A stretch of 64,000 bases of DNA from Pectobacterium zantedeschiae. Its GTDB lineage: Bacteria > Pseudomonadota > Gammaproteobacteria > Enterobacterales > Enterobacteriaceae. Numbering within the stretch: position 1 is the stretch's first letter; each line of letters starts with the position of its first letter. Below the pieces are notes generated by a model. It searched no databases. It was not told the origin of the DNA and saw only the letters and a program-made list of their open reading frames with translations. The position numbers and the translations under genes are program-made. The DNA lies in contig NZ_NWTM01000001.1 of the NCBI RefSeq assembly GCF_004137795.1, forward strand, positions 434,001 to 498,000, read 5' to 3'. Below, one piece after another: positions 46,712 to 57,327 of this stretch.

Positions 46712-48418
46712 ATGTCCAATTTAATTAACACCGCGATGAGTGGCTTAAAAGGTGCACAGGTTGCGCTGAGTACCGTGAGTAACAACATTAGTAATCAGGC
46801 TGTTACTGGCTATAGTCGGCAAAATGCGATTCTTGAGCAAGCAACGAGCAGCAGCACATCCGCTGGGTATATTGGTAATGGCGTGAATGTTGTTAGTATT
46901 AATCGTCAATATAATGAATTTATTACTAATCAGCTGCGTTCCGCACAAACGACGAGTAGCTCTGTTTCTGCTTACTACGAGCAAATTTCCAAAATAGATA
47001 ACCTACTCGCGAGTAGCACGACTAGCCTCTCCACAACTATACAAAGCTTTTTTTCCAACCTACAGAACCTCACCAGTAATGCGGGCGATTCGTCTACTCG
47101 TCAAACTGTACTGGGCAAAGCGGAAGGGCTGGTAAACCAATTTAAAGTCACCGATAAATATTTGCGTGATATGGACAGTGGCCTGAATACACAGATTCAA
47201 AGCACTGTTGGCCAAATTAATACGTATACCGATCAGATTGCCTCTTTAAACAATGAAATCACGAAGCTGATGGGCGCAAATAGCGGCACTATGCCTAATG
47301 ATTTGCTCGATCAACGCGATCTTCTTGTCGATCAGCTCAATAAATTGGTAGGTGTTGACGTTACTGTCCAGGATGGAACTATTTATAACGTTGCATTGAA
47401 AAACGGTACTAACCTGGTTCAGGCAGGAACGAGCAACCAGCTAGTCGCAGTTGGTTCGAGTAGCGATCCTGCTCGTCTGACTATTGGATATAAAGACCAA
47501 ACAAATGATGTTGTTACGCTCAATGAGAGCACGTTAACCGGCGGTTCATTAGGTGGTTTGATCTCTTTCCGTTCAGAAACCCTTGATGAGGCGCGCAATC
47601 AGCTAGGACAGTTAGCACTGGCATTCGCCGATGCATTTAATACTCAACACCAGCAAGGTTACGACCGTGATGGTGTTAAAGGCGGTGATTTCTTCTCTTT
47701 TGGTAAAGCGGTTGTTTTGAATGATAGCAAAAATAGCGGCACTGCTGCGTTAACGCCATCTTACACAGATACTAAAGACGTGCAGGCAAGCAATTATGCG
47801 ATTAAATACGATGGCGCTAATTGGCAAGTAACCCGCTTGTCTGACAATTCAAAATTTACGGCGGCAGTGACGACAACAGGAACGCCTCCTGAGAGCAGCC
47901 TGAATTTTGATGGTATCAAGATGACAATCACTGGAACGCCAGCAACGAACGACAGTTTCGTGCTTAAGCCCGTTAATGACGTCATTACCGATATGTCAGT
48001 GGCTATTTCCGATCCTAATAAGATCGCTGCTGCATCCGTTAAGCTTGATGATTCTGGCAATCCGGTATTGGATGCGAGCGGTAATCCTGTGTTTGGTGGT
48101 GTTAGTGATAACACGAATGCTAAAGCATTACTTGCGCTGCAAAATGAAAAAATTGTGGGCGGGAAGGCCAGCGTTTCTGGAGCATACGCGAGTCTGGTTG
48201 GTGAAATTGGTAACCAGACCAGCACCCTAAAGATTAATAATACATCGCAGCAAAACGTTGTTAAACAGCTGACAGCAGAACAACAGTCGGTATCCGGTGT
48301 GAATCTGGATGAAGAATACGGTGATCTGATGCGTTACCAGCAATATTACATGGCAAATGCTCAGGTCATTAAAACAGCACAATCCATATTTGACGCTTTG
48401 TTAGCGGCCCGTGGCTAA
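46712..48418 (+). CDS. flgK: Hook-filament junction protein FlgK
   Basis: The 568-residue protein starts MSNLINTAMSGLKGAQVALS, TVSNNISNQAVTGYSRQNAI, and ends QQYYMANAQVIKTAQSIFDA. E. coli FlgK is 547 residues; the extra length is in the central surface domain (about 300-480). It is exported with FlgN. Confidence 0.96.
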   Translation: MSNLINTAMSGLKGAQVALSTVSNNISNQAVTGYSRQNAILEQATSSSTSAGYIGNGVNVVSINRQYNEFITNQLRSAQTTSSSVSAYYEQISKIDNLLASSTTSLSTTIQSFFSNLQNLTSNAGDSSTRQTVLGKAEGLVNQFKVTDKYLRDMDSGLNTQIQSTVGQINTYTDQIASLNNEITKLMGANSGTMPNDLLDQRDLLVDQLNKLVGVDVTVQDGTIYNVALKNGTNLVQAGTSNQLVAVGSSSDPARLTIGYKDQTNDVVTLNESTLTGGSLGGLISFRSETLDEARNQLGQLALAFADAFNTQHQQGYDRDGVKGGDFFSFGKAVVLNDSKNSGTAALTPSYTDTKDVQASNYAIKYDGANWQVTRLSDNSKFTAAVTTTGTPPESSLNFDGIKMTITGTPATNDSFVLKPVNDVITDMSVAISDPNKIAAASVKLDDSGNPVLDASGNPVFGGVSDNTNAKALLALQNEKIVGGKASVSGAYASLVGEIGNQTSTLKINNTSQQNVVKQLTAEQQSVSGVNLDEEYGDLMRYQQYYMANAQVIKTAQSIFDALLAARG

Positions 48419-48450
48419 GTTTGACCATTTGATAGAGAGGAATTAATACC

Positions 48451-49404
48451 ATGCGTTTAAGTACTAGCATGATATACCAGCAAAACATGCAGGGCATTAT
48501 TAATGGTCAGGCAGCGTGGCAAAAAACGGGTGAGCAACTGTCAACCGGTAAACGTGTTGTAAATCCATCAGATGATCCTATAGCGGCTGCAAGTGTCATT
48601 ATGCTTGGCCAGGCTCAATCGGAGAATGGTCAGTACACGCTAGCGCGCACATTTGCCAAACAAAGTATGTCGCTGGAAGAGTCGATTTTAGATAAGAGCG
48701 TTACTACCATTACGAGTGCATTGACTGAAGTAATCAAAGGCGGCGGTGTTCTGAGTGATGACGATCGTAAATCAGTTGCGACGTCTTTGCGTGGAATGAA
48801 AGCTGAGCTGCTGAATATGTCTAACAGCACTGATGGTAACGGCAATTATATTTTTGCTGGCTATGAAACGGATAATGCTCCTTTTGTTGAAGGTGCCTCT
48901 GGGGTTGAGTATTTGGGCGGAAACCAAGCTATTTCACAACGCGTAGATGCGGCCCGAAATATGACGGTCAGCCATGTTGGTTCCGCGGTATTCAATGGGA
49001 TAACCGGAGATGCTCAAAAAGAGCCGGATGGTAGCATTCAGTCGGATTTGTTTGAAACGTTGGATATTGCTATTAAAGCGCTCGAAACGCCTATTGCAGA
49101 TGCCGACGATACAACAAAAGCCGGCGTGGCGGCGGCATTAGAGACAGCAAACCGTGGTTTAAAAAATTCGTTGAATAATATTTCTGCTGTCCGTGCAGAA
49201 TTAGGTATTCAGCTTAATGAAATTGATAACCTTGATGCTATTGGTCAAGATCGCGATGTTGCCAATAAAACAACGCTATCACAGTTGCAAGATACTGATT
49301 GGTATGATGCGATTTCGTCTTATGTTATGCAGCAATCTTCTCTGCAGGCGTCTTATACAGCTTTCCAGAATATGCAAGGAATGTCACTTTTCCAGTTAAA
49401 ATAG
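48451..49404 (+). CDS. flgL: Hook-filament junction protein FlgL
   Basis: The 317-residue protein has the flagellin-like N-terminus (MRLSTSMIYQQNMQGIINGQ) and C-terminus (QQSSLQASYTAFQNMQGMSL). Same length as E. coli FlgL (317). It lies 32 bp after flgK and ends at a clear terminator. Confidence 0.96.
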   Translation: MRLSTSMIYQQNMQGIINGQAAWQKTGEQLSTGKRVVNPSDDPIAAASVIMLGQAQSENGQYTLARTFAKQSMSLEESILDKSVTTITSALTEVIKGGGVLSDDDRKSVATSLRGMKAELLNMSNSTDGNGNYIFAGYETDNAPFVEGASGVEYLGGNQAISQRVDAARNMTVSHVGSAVFNGITGDAQKEPDGSIQSDLFETLDIAIKALETPIADADDTTKAGVAAALETANRGLKNSLNNISAVRAELGIQLNEIDNLDAIGQDRDVANKTTLSQLQDTDWYDAISSYVMQQSSLQASYTAFQNMQGMSLFQLK

Positions 49405-49446
49405 TAGTAATAGGCAACACTTATCTATTCTACTTTTACCGATTTG

Positions 49447-49473
49447 AATACGCTTAAACCGGGCGTATTTTTT
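49447..49473 (+). terminator. Terminator after flgKL
   Basis: AATACGC, nine bases, GCGTATT, then a run of T, 43 bp after the flgL stop. The remaining gap to 49700 shows no gene. Confidence 0.85.
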
Positions 49474-49700
49474 AGGCGTGTCACTCCTTTCATTATACTG
49501 AATGGATGACATGCCGTTTTTTATTCCCCTTCACCCAAAATTATCTCTTGCAATACCTTCGATAGCGCACGGAATTTACAACAGCCTTTGATAGGTCCCT
49601 TCAAACGCAAACTGCATCGCGTTCAGCTTCTGCAATCCGGTACAGCCTCAAAAATTACAGGTATAATCCCATACATTATTCAACGGGTTTAGAAACGAAG

Positions 49701-50240
49701 ATGACAAAACTCACCTTACAAGAGCAGATGCTAAAAGCTGGGTTAGTGACCAGCAAAAAAATGGCCAAAGTCCAAAGGACGGCTAAAAAATCACGAGTCC
49801 AGGCTCGTGAGGCAAGAGAGGCTGTGGAAGAAAATAAAAAAGCACAGATTGAGCGTGATAAACAGCTAAGTGAACAACAAAAACAAGCTGTTTTATCTAA
49901 GGAATATAAAGCTCAGGTGAAGCAACTCATTGAAATGAATAGAATCAATGTTTCAAAAGGTGATATTGGTTTTAACTTCACAGATAGTAATTTAATTAAA
50001 AAAATAATTGTGGATAAGCTAACTCAAGCTCAGTTGATTAGTGGTCGCCTCGCCATTGCTCGCTTGGTTATCGATAACAGTGGTGAGAGCGAATACGCGA
50101 TTATTCCTGCAATCGTAGCCGATAAAATTGCACAGCGAGATGCGAACAGTATTGTATTAAATAGTGCGCTTAGTCAGGAAGAGCAAGATGAAGAAGACCC
50201 GTATGCTGATTTTAAAGTGCCCGATGATTTGATGTGGTAA
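49701..50240 (+). CDS. yaiL: YaiL (DUF2058) protein
   Basis: The 179-residue protein matches E. coli YaiL along its length: MTKLTLQEQMLKAGLVTSKK, a Lys/Gln-rich coiled coil (about 20-75), VKQLIEMNRINVSKGDIGFN, and the end DPYADFKVPDDLMW. It is a basic, probably nucleoprotein-like protein with no known function. It is unrelated to flagella, and separates the flg and fli blocks. Confidence 0.94.
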   Translation: MTKLTLQEQMLKAGLVTSKKMAKVQRTAKKSRVQAREAREAVEENKKAQIERDKQLSEQQKQAVLSKEYKAQVKQLIEMNRINVSKGDIGFNFTDSNLIKKIIVDKLTQAQLISGRLAIARLVIDNSGESEYAIIPAIVADKIAQRDANSIVLNSALSQEEQDEEDPYADFKVPDDLMW

Positions 50241-50550
50241 TCAACGTTCTACAAATACTTATGTATGAAAAGTCCATCAGGGCTTTTCATTAAGATTTTA
50301 TATTCATCCAGTTCATGAAGAACGTTGTATTATCCTGGATTGTTGCCAATCTTTATACTTCCAGCTCAGCTGGATGACGCCTTTTAGCCTACCAGTGTAT
50401 GTCGCTTATGCCTCCACTTGGCCACAAGCCTCTCACACCTAGAAATTTATCGTAGACTTCAATCAAAGGCGTAGTCTGCGCAGGTATTGTGTTCTACACT
50501 GCGCACTGCAAAAACTGAGTAGATAAACAATTAAGTAGGCGGTAATGGCG
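50241..50550. other. Gap between yaiL and the cold-shock gene
   Basis: A weak terminator (GAAAAGTCC-ATCA-GGGCTTTTC, 50267-50288) follows yaiL. The rest has no gene and should hold the promoter and leader of the cold-shock-domain gene. Confidence 0.5.
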
Positions 50551-51027
50551 ATGAATGGAACGATCACAACGTGGTTTGAAGATAAAGGTTTTGGATTTAT
50601 AAAAGATGAAAACGGTGATAACCGTTATTTTCATGTGATTAAGGTCGCCAACCCTGAGCTAATTAAAAAAGATGCTGCGGTAACTTTTGAACCTACCACG
50701 AATAACAAGGGTTTGTCCGCTTATGCGGTGAAAGTTGTACCGGAAAGCAAATACATCTATATTGCGGGCGAACGGCTTAAGCTCACATCGATCAAGTCTT
50801 ACCTGGTTTACCGTGAAGAAGTGCCTGCCGATGCTCACATTGACAAAGAAAATGCAGTGCTGTCTGTGGGGATGCTGATGAATAGTATCAGGCCAAAATC
50901 AGCCACTAAGCCTGGTGACATGCGTCCACTGAAAAAACTGGCGATCACCACCTTTCAGGGAACGACGTTAATCTTCTCGGAAGATGAGATAGATGTGGAT
51001 GCCGCGGTAAAACTACTCAAGGTCTGA
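50551..51027 (+). CDS. Cold-shock-domain protein with C-terminal extension
   Basis: The 158-residue protein starts with a cold-shock domain (about 1-68). The RNP1-like motif reads DKGFGFIKDE and the RNP2-like site RYFHVIKV. The C-terminal ~90 residues (YIYIAGERLKLTSIKSYLVY, then later KLAITTFQGTTLIFSED) are unlike the small Csp proteins. I start it at the second ATG (50551), which is better spaced from AGGCGG than 50545. It probably binds RNA or single-stranded DNA. Confidence 0.8.
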   Translation: MNGTITTWFEDKGFGFIKDENGDNRYFHVIKVANPELIKKDAAVTFEPTTNNKGLSAYAVKVVPESKYIYIAGERLKLTSIKSYLVYREEVPADAHIDKENAVLSVGMLMNSIRPKSATKPGDMRPLKKLAITTFQGTTLIFSEDEIDVDAAVKLLKV

Positions 51028-51046
51028 AGTTATCAGATAGATCCTG

Positions 51047-51085
51047 TGCCGAAATTTTGCGCTACCCATAAGGAATATTTCGGCA
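51047..51085 (+). terminator. Hairpin after the cold-shock gene
   Basis: TGCCGAAAT and ATTTCGGCA form a 9-bp stem with a 21-base loop, 19 bp after the stop. The remaining gap to 51329 shows no gene. Confidence 0.5.
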
Positions 51086-51329
51086 TCATTTACCGAGCCC
51101 GATGCGCCATGATATACGGCTCTGTTACAAACTTCTCCCGCAACCAGATCATATCGTAAGAGCCCAGTTAAAGTTTTCGCCACGTTGATCTCATGGCTCT
51201 TGACGTAGGGTGTTTTGCGTTTTCAACGCTGATCTTGCATGGATGACAAAAAAATGGGACAGAATGATATTATCTAAGCCATACGATGCAGACCGCAACT
51301 GACATAGGCGTTAACGCTGGGAGCTACTT

Positions 51330-51575
51330 ATGAACAATGAAGTACCACTTAAATATTATGACATCGTGGATGAATATTCGACGGAATCGGCAGAAGCAGT
51401 GGGTGAGTCCGAACGTGAATCTCTGGCGCGTTATTTCCAATTGCTGATCACCCGATTAATGAATAATGAGGAAATCAGTGAGAATGCGCAGAAAGAGATG
51501 GCCAATGAAGCCGGTATCGACGAGCGGCGTATCGATGAGATAGCCATGTTCCTGAATCAATGGGGCAATGAGTAG
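51330..51575 (+). CDS. ymjA: YmjA (DUF2543) protein
   Basis: The 81-residue acidic protein matches E. coli YmjA (81 residues): [40 protein letters not shown], and the end [15 protein letters not shown]. Function is unknown. It converges on fliR across a shared terminator. Confidence 0.92.
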   Translation: MNNEVPLKYYDIVDEYSTESAEAVGESERESLARYFQLLITRLMNNEEISENAQKEMANEAGIDERRIDEIAMFLNQWGNE

Positions 51576-51641
51576 CTCACTAGGGCAGGGTGTTACGTCC
51601 ACGTTCTTGCTCTTAACCTACGGCTAGAAACAGCTAAAAAC

Positions 51642-51679
51642 AAAAAATCCCGCTTAAGTTACCTTAAGTGGGATTTTTT
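51642..51679. terminator. Bidirectional terminator between ymjA and fliR
   Basis: AAAAAATCCCGCTTAAG-TTAC-CTTAAGTGGGATTTTTT serves both convergent genes. It is nearly the same as the tRNA-Asn terminator at 5686-5720. Confidence 0.88.
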
Positions 51680-51695
51680 AACTTTGAGTAGAGAG

Positions 51696-52481
51696 TTAAG
51701 AACTTGATAGCTGGCTGAGAATATCAGCGAGTAAATCGAAAACCTCGCTGAATAAATGTTCCGCAAATGGTGGTATGAGCGGGAGTAATAAACCTAGCGT
51801 CATAATTCCGACAGTGAGTGTAACTGGGAAACCAACGACAAATATTGAGAGTTGAGGTGCCATGCGGTTAAGCATGCCTAACGCCAGGTTGATGGTCAGC
51901 AATAGAGTTATAATGGGCAGCGCTAACATCAATCCGTTAATAAAAATTAGCCCGCCGGCGCGCGCAAGTGCAAGAAAAGCATGGCTGTTAATAGGATTGG
52001 CACTGATGGGCAAGGTATAGAAGCTATCGGCTAATAATGAGATCAGCCAGAGGTGTCCATCAAAGGTTAAGAACAGTAGGATTGCGAGAATATTCAGAAA
52101 GCGGGCTATAACCTGCATATTCGGGCCGCCCGTCGGATCAAAGAAGGTCGCAAAAGCAAGCCCCATCTGTAAACCAATGAGCTCTCCTGCATGGCGAATA
52201 GCGGCAAATGCCAACTGCATTGATAAGCCTAGTGTCACGCCGATAAGTATTTGTTGTATCAGGAGCCACACGCCCGCAACAGAAAAAATAGGCGTGGTGT
52301 TTAACGGCAAATAAGGCGCAACGAGCAGAGTAATCAGTACACCCAGGCCGATCTTTACCCGATTACCAATCGCTCTTTCGTTAAAGACTGGTGCGGTACT
52401 GATCAGTGCAAGAATTCTGACGAAGGGCCAAAAAAACTGGCTAACCCAATTCACCATATCCCAACTGTTAAACGTCAGCAT
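51696..52481 (-). CDS. fliR: Flagellar export gate protein FliR
   Basis: The 261-residue membrane protein has about six membrane segments and the family stretch [20 protein letters not shown]. It forms the FliP5Q4R1 export channel. It is the last gene of the long minus-strand fli operon, 3 bp after fliQ. Confidence 0.96.
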   Translation of the reverse strand: MLTFNSWDMVNWVSQFFWPFVRILALISTAPVFNERAIGNRVKIGLGVLITLLVAPYLPLNTTPIFSVAGVWLLIQQILIGVTLGLSMQLAFAAIRHAGELIGLQMGLAFATFFDPTGGPNMQVIARFLNILAILLFLTFDGHLWLISLLADSFYTLPISANPINSHAFLALARAGGLIFINGLMLALPIITLLLTINLALGMLNRMAPQLSIFVVGFPVTLTVGIMTLGLLLPLIPPFAEHLFSEVFDLLADILSQLSSS

Positions 52482-52483
52482 GC

Positions 52484-52753
52484 TTACCCAATAATGTTAG
52501 GTAACTGGCCGAACAGCGTGCGCATATAGTCCAGCATAAGGTTTAACATCCAGGGCCCAGCGATCACTAAGGTGAAGAACACCGTTAGGATTTTAGGGAT
52601 AAACGACAGTGTCATTTCGTTTACCTGGGTGGCTGCCTGCAAGAGACTAATCGTCAGCCCACTGAGTAGTGCCGCTATCAAGGGCGGAGCCGCCAGCGCC
52701 AATGCGACCTTCATTGCTTCATAGCCAAGCGCCATCACCGATTCTGGTGTCAT
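52484..52753 (-). CDS. fliQ: Flagellar export gate protein FliQ
   Basis: The 89-residue protein has two membrane helices ([20 protein letters not shown] and [20 protein letters not shown]). It is part of the export channel. Same length as E. coli FliQ. Confidence 0.96.
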   Translation of the reverse strand: MTPESVMALGYEAMKVALALAAPPLIAALLSGLTISLLQAATQVNEMTLSFIPKILTVFFTLVIAGPWMLNLMLDYMRTLFGQLPNIIG

Positions 52754-52773
52754 AGTCGCATTCCTCTATTCGT

Positions 52774-53550
52774 TTAACTGTAAAAACTTTGTGCTAATGA
52801 ACCGAGTAGCAGCTGCCAGCCATCGACTAATACGAAAAGCATGAGTTTAAAAGGCAATGAAATTGTCGCCGGAGGAACCATCATCATCCCTAGTGCCATC
52901 AATACGCTGGCAACCACAAGGTCAATGATGAGGAAAGGGATAAACACAGTGAAGCCAATCTGGAAAGCAGTTTTGAGTTCGCTTGTCACAAATGCAGGGA
53001 GAAGTACACGCATAGGGACTGCTTCGGGTCCTTGAATCTCTGGGATTTCTGCTAGCCGGGTAAACAACGCCAGATCGGTTTCTCTGGTCTGTCGTAACAT
53101 GAACTCACGCAGAGGCTCTGCGCCACGCTCGATAGCGACTTCCATACTGATTTGATCTTGACTGAATGGAAGATAGGCTTCGTCATAAACGCGGTTTAAT
53201 ACCGGCGACATGACAAAAAACGTGAGGAAAAGCGTCAACCCGAGCAATACCTGATTTGGCGGCGCGGTTGGTGTACCCATCGCATTGCGTAACAAGCTTA
53301 GTACAATGATGATGCGGGTGAAGCTGGTCATCATTAGCAAAGCAGCAGGGAGAAACGTTAATGACGTGAGGAAAACCAGCGTTTGTACTGATAACGTCCA
53401 GTTCTGTCCACCGTTAGGCAGCGGTTGCGTCACAATTCCGGGTAGCTGTGCCCACACTGATGGTGCCATGAACAACAAACTGAAGGCTAAGCCATAGCGC
53501 AGCGCGCGAAGCAGGGCGGTGATACGAAAATAATTAGGCAAGGCACTCAT
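52774..53550 (-). CDS. fliP: Flagellar export gate protein FliP
   Basis: The 258-residue protein has a signal-peptide-like N-terminus (about 12-35) and four membrane helices, with [20 protein letters not shown] and [20 protein letters not shown]. It is the main export channel subunit. It overlaps fliO by 4 bp. Confidence 0.96.
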   Translation of the reverse strand: MSALPNYFRITALLRALRYGLAFSLLFMAPSVWAQLPGIVTQPLPNGGQNWTLSVQTLVFLTSLTFLPAALLMMTSFTRIIIVLSLLRNAMGTPTAPPNQVLLGLTLFLTFFVMSPVLNRVYDEAYLPFSQDQISMEVAIERGAEPLREFMLRQTRETDLALFTRLAEIPEIQGPEAVPMRVLLPAFVTSELKTAFQIGFTVFIPFLIIDLVVASVLMALGMMMVPPATISLPFKLMLFVLVDGWQLLLGSLAQSFYS

Positions 53551-53969
53551 TCCGATTTTTCCGGACGCTTTAAAACTTTCTTTAACAGTTGATTGAAATC
53601 TACTGGTTTGGTATCGCCAGTGGAAGAACTGTCGTTGGTTGGTTGTGCTGGAAGAGTATGCAATGGTGTGATTTGTTGAGCGGTAACACCTAACACCAGC
53701 CAGGTATTATCAACTTCTACAATAACCACACGCTCACGCTGCCCAACCGGGCAACTGGATACCACTTTTAGCAACTTGTTTTGCTTGGCTTGAGGGGCAA
53801 AGCCGAGTTTACGGGCAAGCCAGGCAATGAGTAGAATAAATAATAAAATACCAGCAAGCACGCTACCAACCTGTGTCAGTAACATACTGCCGGTAAGTGG
53901 GGCTTCAGTAACAAGAGTCGACTGCTGGCTTGTTACTGAAGTAGAGGATGAGACCGAGGCTGTTGCCAT
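53547..53969 (-). CDS. fliO: Flagellar assembly protein FliO
   Basis: The 140-residue protein has one membrane helix (about 30-50, [20 protein letters not shown]) and a cytoplasmic FliO domain ([20 protein letters not shown]). It helps FliP ring assembly. Its ATG shares one base with the fliN stop. Confidence 0.94.
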   Translation of the reverse strand: MATASVSSSTSVTSQQSTLVTEAPLTGSMLLTQVGSVLAGILLFILLIAWLARKLGFAPQAKQNKLLKVVSSCPVGQRERVVIVEVDNTWLVLGVTAQQITPLHTLPAQPTNDSSSTGDTKPVDFNQLLKKVLKRPEKSE

Positions 53970-54382
53970 TAACGACTCAGGCGGCGCATACGTTCAGATG
54001 GTGTAATGATGTCTGTAATACGAACACCATACTTGTCAGAAACGACGACGACCTCACCTTGAGCGATCAGATAGCCATTGATCAGGATATCCAACGGTTC
54101 GCCTGCTAAGCCATCCAGTGCAACAACAGAGCCTTGTGTTAGGCGCAGCAGTTCTTTTATCGTCATTTTGGTTCGGCCAAGCTCAACGGTGAGTTTGACA
54201 GGAATATCCAATATCAGATCGATATCCTGCAGGGCACCCAACGGATCATGACCGTCTAGCGACTTAAAAATACCTTCTGTTGTCGCGGCCGGTTTTTCTG
54301 CAGCCTGCTGCTCGTTAAATGCATCAGCCCACAGATCGTCCACTGATTCCTTGTCGTCGGACGGTTTCTTGGTGTCACTCAT
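53969..54382 (-). CDS. fliN: Motor switch protein FliN
   Basis: The 137-residue protein has a variable acidic N-terminus and the SpoA domain (about 55-135: LDIPVKLTVELGRTKMTIKE, LNGY-type strand and YGVRITDIITPSERMRRLSR). It builds the C-ring base. It overlaps fliM by 8 bp. Confidence 0.97.
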   Translation of the reverse strand: MSDTKKPSDDKESVDDLWADAFNEQQAAEKPAATTEGIFKSLDGHDPLGALQDIDLILDIPVKLTVELGRTKMTIKELLRLTQGSVVALDGLAGEPLDILINGYLIAQGEVVVVSDKYGVRITDIITPSERMRRLSR

Positions 54383-55388
54383 GGGGCTGTTCCTCGTTAT
54401 CCAGAGAATTCAATATAGGGTTAATCAAATGTTCAACACGTAGGGCGTATTGCCCGTTCAATGTGCCATATTGGCTTGTCAGCACAGGCACGCCGTCAAC
54501 ATGAGCAACGATTTTTTCAGGCTTGTCGATCGGTAACACATCGCCGGGCTGTAACTTCAGAATTTTGGACAGCCGCAGCGGAATATCAACAAAGCTTGCA
54601 ACTAATTCCAATTCAGAATGCTGTACCTGCTTAGCTAAGGTGTCACGCCAGCTCTGATCTTCCTGACGTGAGTTTTCTAATGGCGGATTCGCAAGCAGTT
54701 CACGCAGCGGCTCAATCATTGAAAAAGGAATACAGATGTTAAATTCGCCAGTCAGTGAGCCAATCTCAACATGGAACGGTGTCGTCACGACGATATCATT
54801 AGGCGACGTTGTGATATTGGTAAACTTGACCTGCATTTCTGAACGCACGTATTCGATATCAAGCTTGTAAATCGCATTCCAAGCTTCACCGTATGCTTCC
54901 AGAGCTAAGCGCAACATACGCTTCACTACGCGTTGCTCTGTGTGGGTAAATTCGCGACCTTCGACTTTCGTTGGAAAGCGCCCATCACCGCCGAAGAGGT
55001 TATCTACGGCGATAAACACCAAACTTGGCGAAAATACGAATAGTGCGGTGCCACGTAGCGGTTTTAAGTGAATAAGATTCAGGTTTGTCGGTACCGGAAG
55101 GTTCCTGGCAAACTCATGATAAGGCTGGATCTTGATTCCACCCACGGTAATGTCGGGGCTACGACGCAACAGGTTAAACAATGCCATTCTGAATTGGCGC
55201 GCGAAACGTTCATTAATAATTTCTAATGCCTGTAAACGCTCACGGATAACGCGTCGCTGAGTATTCGGATCATAGGGTTTAACACCCCCATCCGTTTTTG
55301 ATGCCGCATGGGTGTCAGCGTCGCTATCGCCGCTGTCACCATTTAATAGTGCATCAATTTCTGCTTGTGAAAGAATACTATCGCCCAT
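54375..55388 (-). CDS. fliM: Motor switch protein FliM
   Basis: The 337-residue protein has the N-terminal CheY-P-binding peptide (LSQAEIDALLNGDS), the CheC-like middle domain (about 50-230) and a C-terminal SpoA domain (about 245-325). It receives CheY-P and sets motor direction. Confidence 0.97.
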   Translation of the reverse strand: MGDSILSQAEIDALLNGDSGDSDADTHAASKTDGGVKPYDPNTQRRVIRERLQALEIINERFARQFRMALFNLLRRSPDITVGGIKIQPYHEFARNLPVPTNLNLIHLKPLRGTALFVFSPSLVFIAVDNLFGGDGRFPTKVEGREFTHTEQRVVKRMLRLALEAYGEAWNAIYKLDIEYVRSEMQVKFTNITTSPNDIVVTTPFHVEIGSLTGEFNICIPFSMIEPLRELLANPPLENSRQEDQSWRDTLAKQVQHSELELVASFVDIPLRLSKILKLQPGDVLPIDKPEKIVAHVDGVPVLTSQYGTLNGQYALRVEHLINPILNSLDNEEQPHE

Positions 55389-55393
55389 AATGG

Positions 55394-55873
55394 TTACCGC
55401 AGTATAAAGGCCGTGAACAGAACATCAGTAACGACCTGGTTAGGTTGACCAGGAACTAATGGTGGGCTTAGCACTTGCTTAATTTGCTCTATCAGCTTCT
55501 GTTTACCTTGCTCATTGGCAAGCGCAATTGCGTCCTGACGAGAAAGTAGCAATAACAGCCTGCTGCGAACTTCTGGCAGATAATTAGTAAACCGTGTGCG
55601 CGTTGCCTCATCTGGCAAACGCAGCGTGAACCCAACATATAACACGCGGTCAGGATCATTATCGGCATTGACTAGATTAACGGTAAAAGTATCCAGTGGC
55701 ATGAAAACAGGCTCTGGCGGTGGCGGTGCTTCTTGCTCAGCCGTTGCCGCGTTTTTCTGATTTAATAGCCACCAGGCGGCGCCCGCAGCACCAGTTGCAG
55801 CGAGAGCAACGGTAATCAGTAGTATTAGCCAAATAGACCGTTTACGTCCTGGTCGAACTTGCATATCAGACAT
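55394..55873 (-). CDS. fliL: Stator-associated protein FliL
   Basis: The ~159-residue protein has one membrane helix (about 15-35, [20 protein letters not shown]), a Pro/Glu linker, and the periplasmic FliL domain ([20 protein letters not shown]). It supports stator function. I start it at the ATG at 55873; the frame is open from a TTG two codons earlier. Confidence 0.95.
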   Translation of the reverse strand: MSDMQVRPGRKRSIWLILLITVALAATGAAGAAWWLLNQKNAATAEQEAPPPPEPVFMPLDTFTVNLVNADNDPDRVLYVGFTLRLPDEATRTRFTNYLPEVRSRLLLLLSRQDAIALANEQGKQKLIEQIKQVLSPPLVPGQPNQVVTDVLFTAFILR

Positions 55874-56028
55874 AGCCAAAGATAGTTCCCGTTACTTATC
55901 GATATTTATTGCTGGATGAAACTAACAATAAATAAATGCGTAATGTCGATGATTATCCTGCCTATTGCAATGTTCAATACAGAGAATAGGCAGGGAAAAT
56001 CGTGCTAACTTATTCGTTTACTTCACTT

Positions 56029-57327
56029 TCAGGCAAAGATATCAACGCCATTGACTGATGAGGCCATTGATCTTAACTGTTCTGGTACGTCTAATAATTC
56101 ACTTGTGCTTTCTGATGACTGGCCAAATTGTTGCTGGTAAGACGGGCCACGGCTATTTCCATCGTTGTTATTACCCGCCATTTGCTGCTGCCAGGCAGAG
56201 GAATCACTACCTACACTGCTCTGACCGAGGTTAATTCCACTCTCTGCCATCGCATTACGCAAGTGGGGTAGTGCCGCTTCCAACGCTGAACGAACTTGGC
56301 TATTTGCTGAAGCCAGATGAATTTGTGCCTGATTATCATCAATTTTCAAACTGATGTGCAGAGCGCCTAATTCCTGTGGATTCAGACGTAACTCAGCGGT
56401 CTGCTGACCATTACGGCTGAACATAACGATCTGCTGGCCTAATGCGTCTTGCCATTGCGGTGAACCAAACGGTGCATTCAGTTGAGCGCTTGCTGCCTGA
56501 GGCGCTGGAGTGGTCGTTCCTACTGATGCTGGCTGAACATGCATAGCTTGCGCGACTGGTGGTGTCGTTTGAGACGCACTTGCACTGTTACCTAATGCAG
56601 AAACCGATTCCGACGCATTACGATCGCCTGCAAGAGAATGTGGTGTCGTCAGCGAAAATTTTGCAGCATCATCAGAGTCGGTCGCTGTCGATGAGGCTTG
56701 TTTGGTTGCACGATGCAGATCTCTTGAGATATCAGTATCTTTACCTGGTATCACAGATGTGTCGAGCAGCTTTGCCAGTGTGCCTTTGGCGTTTTCACCG
56801 GTATTGCCTAGTACTGATGCAGGAGACTCATTCTGACGTTTAGCGTCAATAAGCCCCGAAATATTTAAGCCCGTATTAACAACAGTCGCAGCGGCACCAT
56901 CGGCGGCAGTTTGAGTTTGCAGTGGTGTTGTTTGCAGCATGGCAAGCAGTGTCTGCATTGCAATCGCGTCGTCTGTAGTATTGTCGCTATCTTTCTTATC
57001 CAGACCTTTTAACTTTGCCTGGTCTGCAATTTCTGGATTTTGCTTACCAGCAGCAATGGTTGCCCCAGCCAGAGAACTGAATGAAGCAAGCAGAGCATTG
57101 AGATCGTCGCGGCTGAGCGAAGCGTTATCTTTCCCTAAAGCGTTTAGCAGGGCTTTTTCATCTACTTTGTCGAGTGTATTTTTACTCGAAGTATCGGCTA
57201 CTTGTGATATGCGTTTGCTCAACAGATCAACAAAATCTTTTGGCAACTCACCCTGTGTCAGCAGAGAAGCAGAAGCGCTGCTTGTATCACTGACGGTGGT
57301 AGCTATAGGTAACGCGGACAGATTCAT
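56029..57327 (-). CDS. fliK: Hook-length control protein FliK
   Basis: The 432-residue protein has a Ser/Thr/Ala/Gln-rich ruler part (about 1-280) and the conserved C-terminal switch domain (about 285-400: WQDALGQQIVMFSRNGQQTA, ELRLNPQELGALHISLKIDD). It measures the hook and triggers the FlhB substrate switch. It is a little longer than E. coli FliK (375-405). Confidence 0.95.
   Translation of the reverse strand: MNLSALPIATTVSDTSSASASLLTQGELPKDFVDLLSKRISQVADTSSKNTLDKVDEKALLNALGKDNASLSRDDLNALLASFSSLAGATIAAGKQNPEIADQAKLKGLDKKDSDNTTDDAIAMQTLLAMLQTTPLQTQTAADGAAATVVNTGLNISGLIDAKRQNESPASVLGNTGENAKGTLAKLLDTSVIPGKDTDISRDLHRATKQASSTATDSDDAAKFSLTTPHSLAGDRNASESVSALGNSASASQTTPPVAQAMHVQPASVGTTTPAPQAASAQLNAPFGSPQWQDALGQQIVMFSRNGQQTAELRLNPQELGALHISLKIDDNQAQIHLASANSQVRSALEAALPHLRNAMAESGINLGQSSVGSDSSAWQQQMAGNNNDGNSRGPSYQQQFGQSSESTSELLDVPEQLRSMASSVNGVDIFA

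Noticed and set aside
51150..51175. TAAAGTTT before ymjA as a sigma-28 promoter
   Set aside because: There is no GCCGATAA-like element 11 bp downstream.
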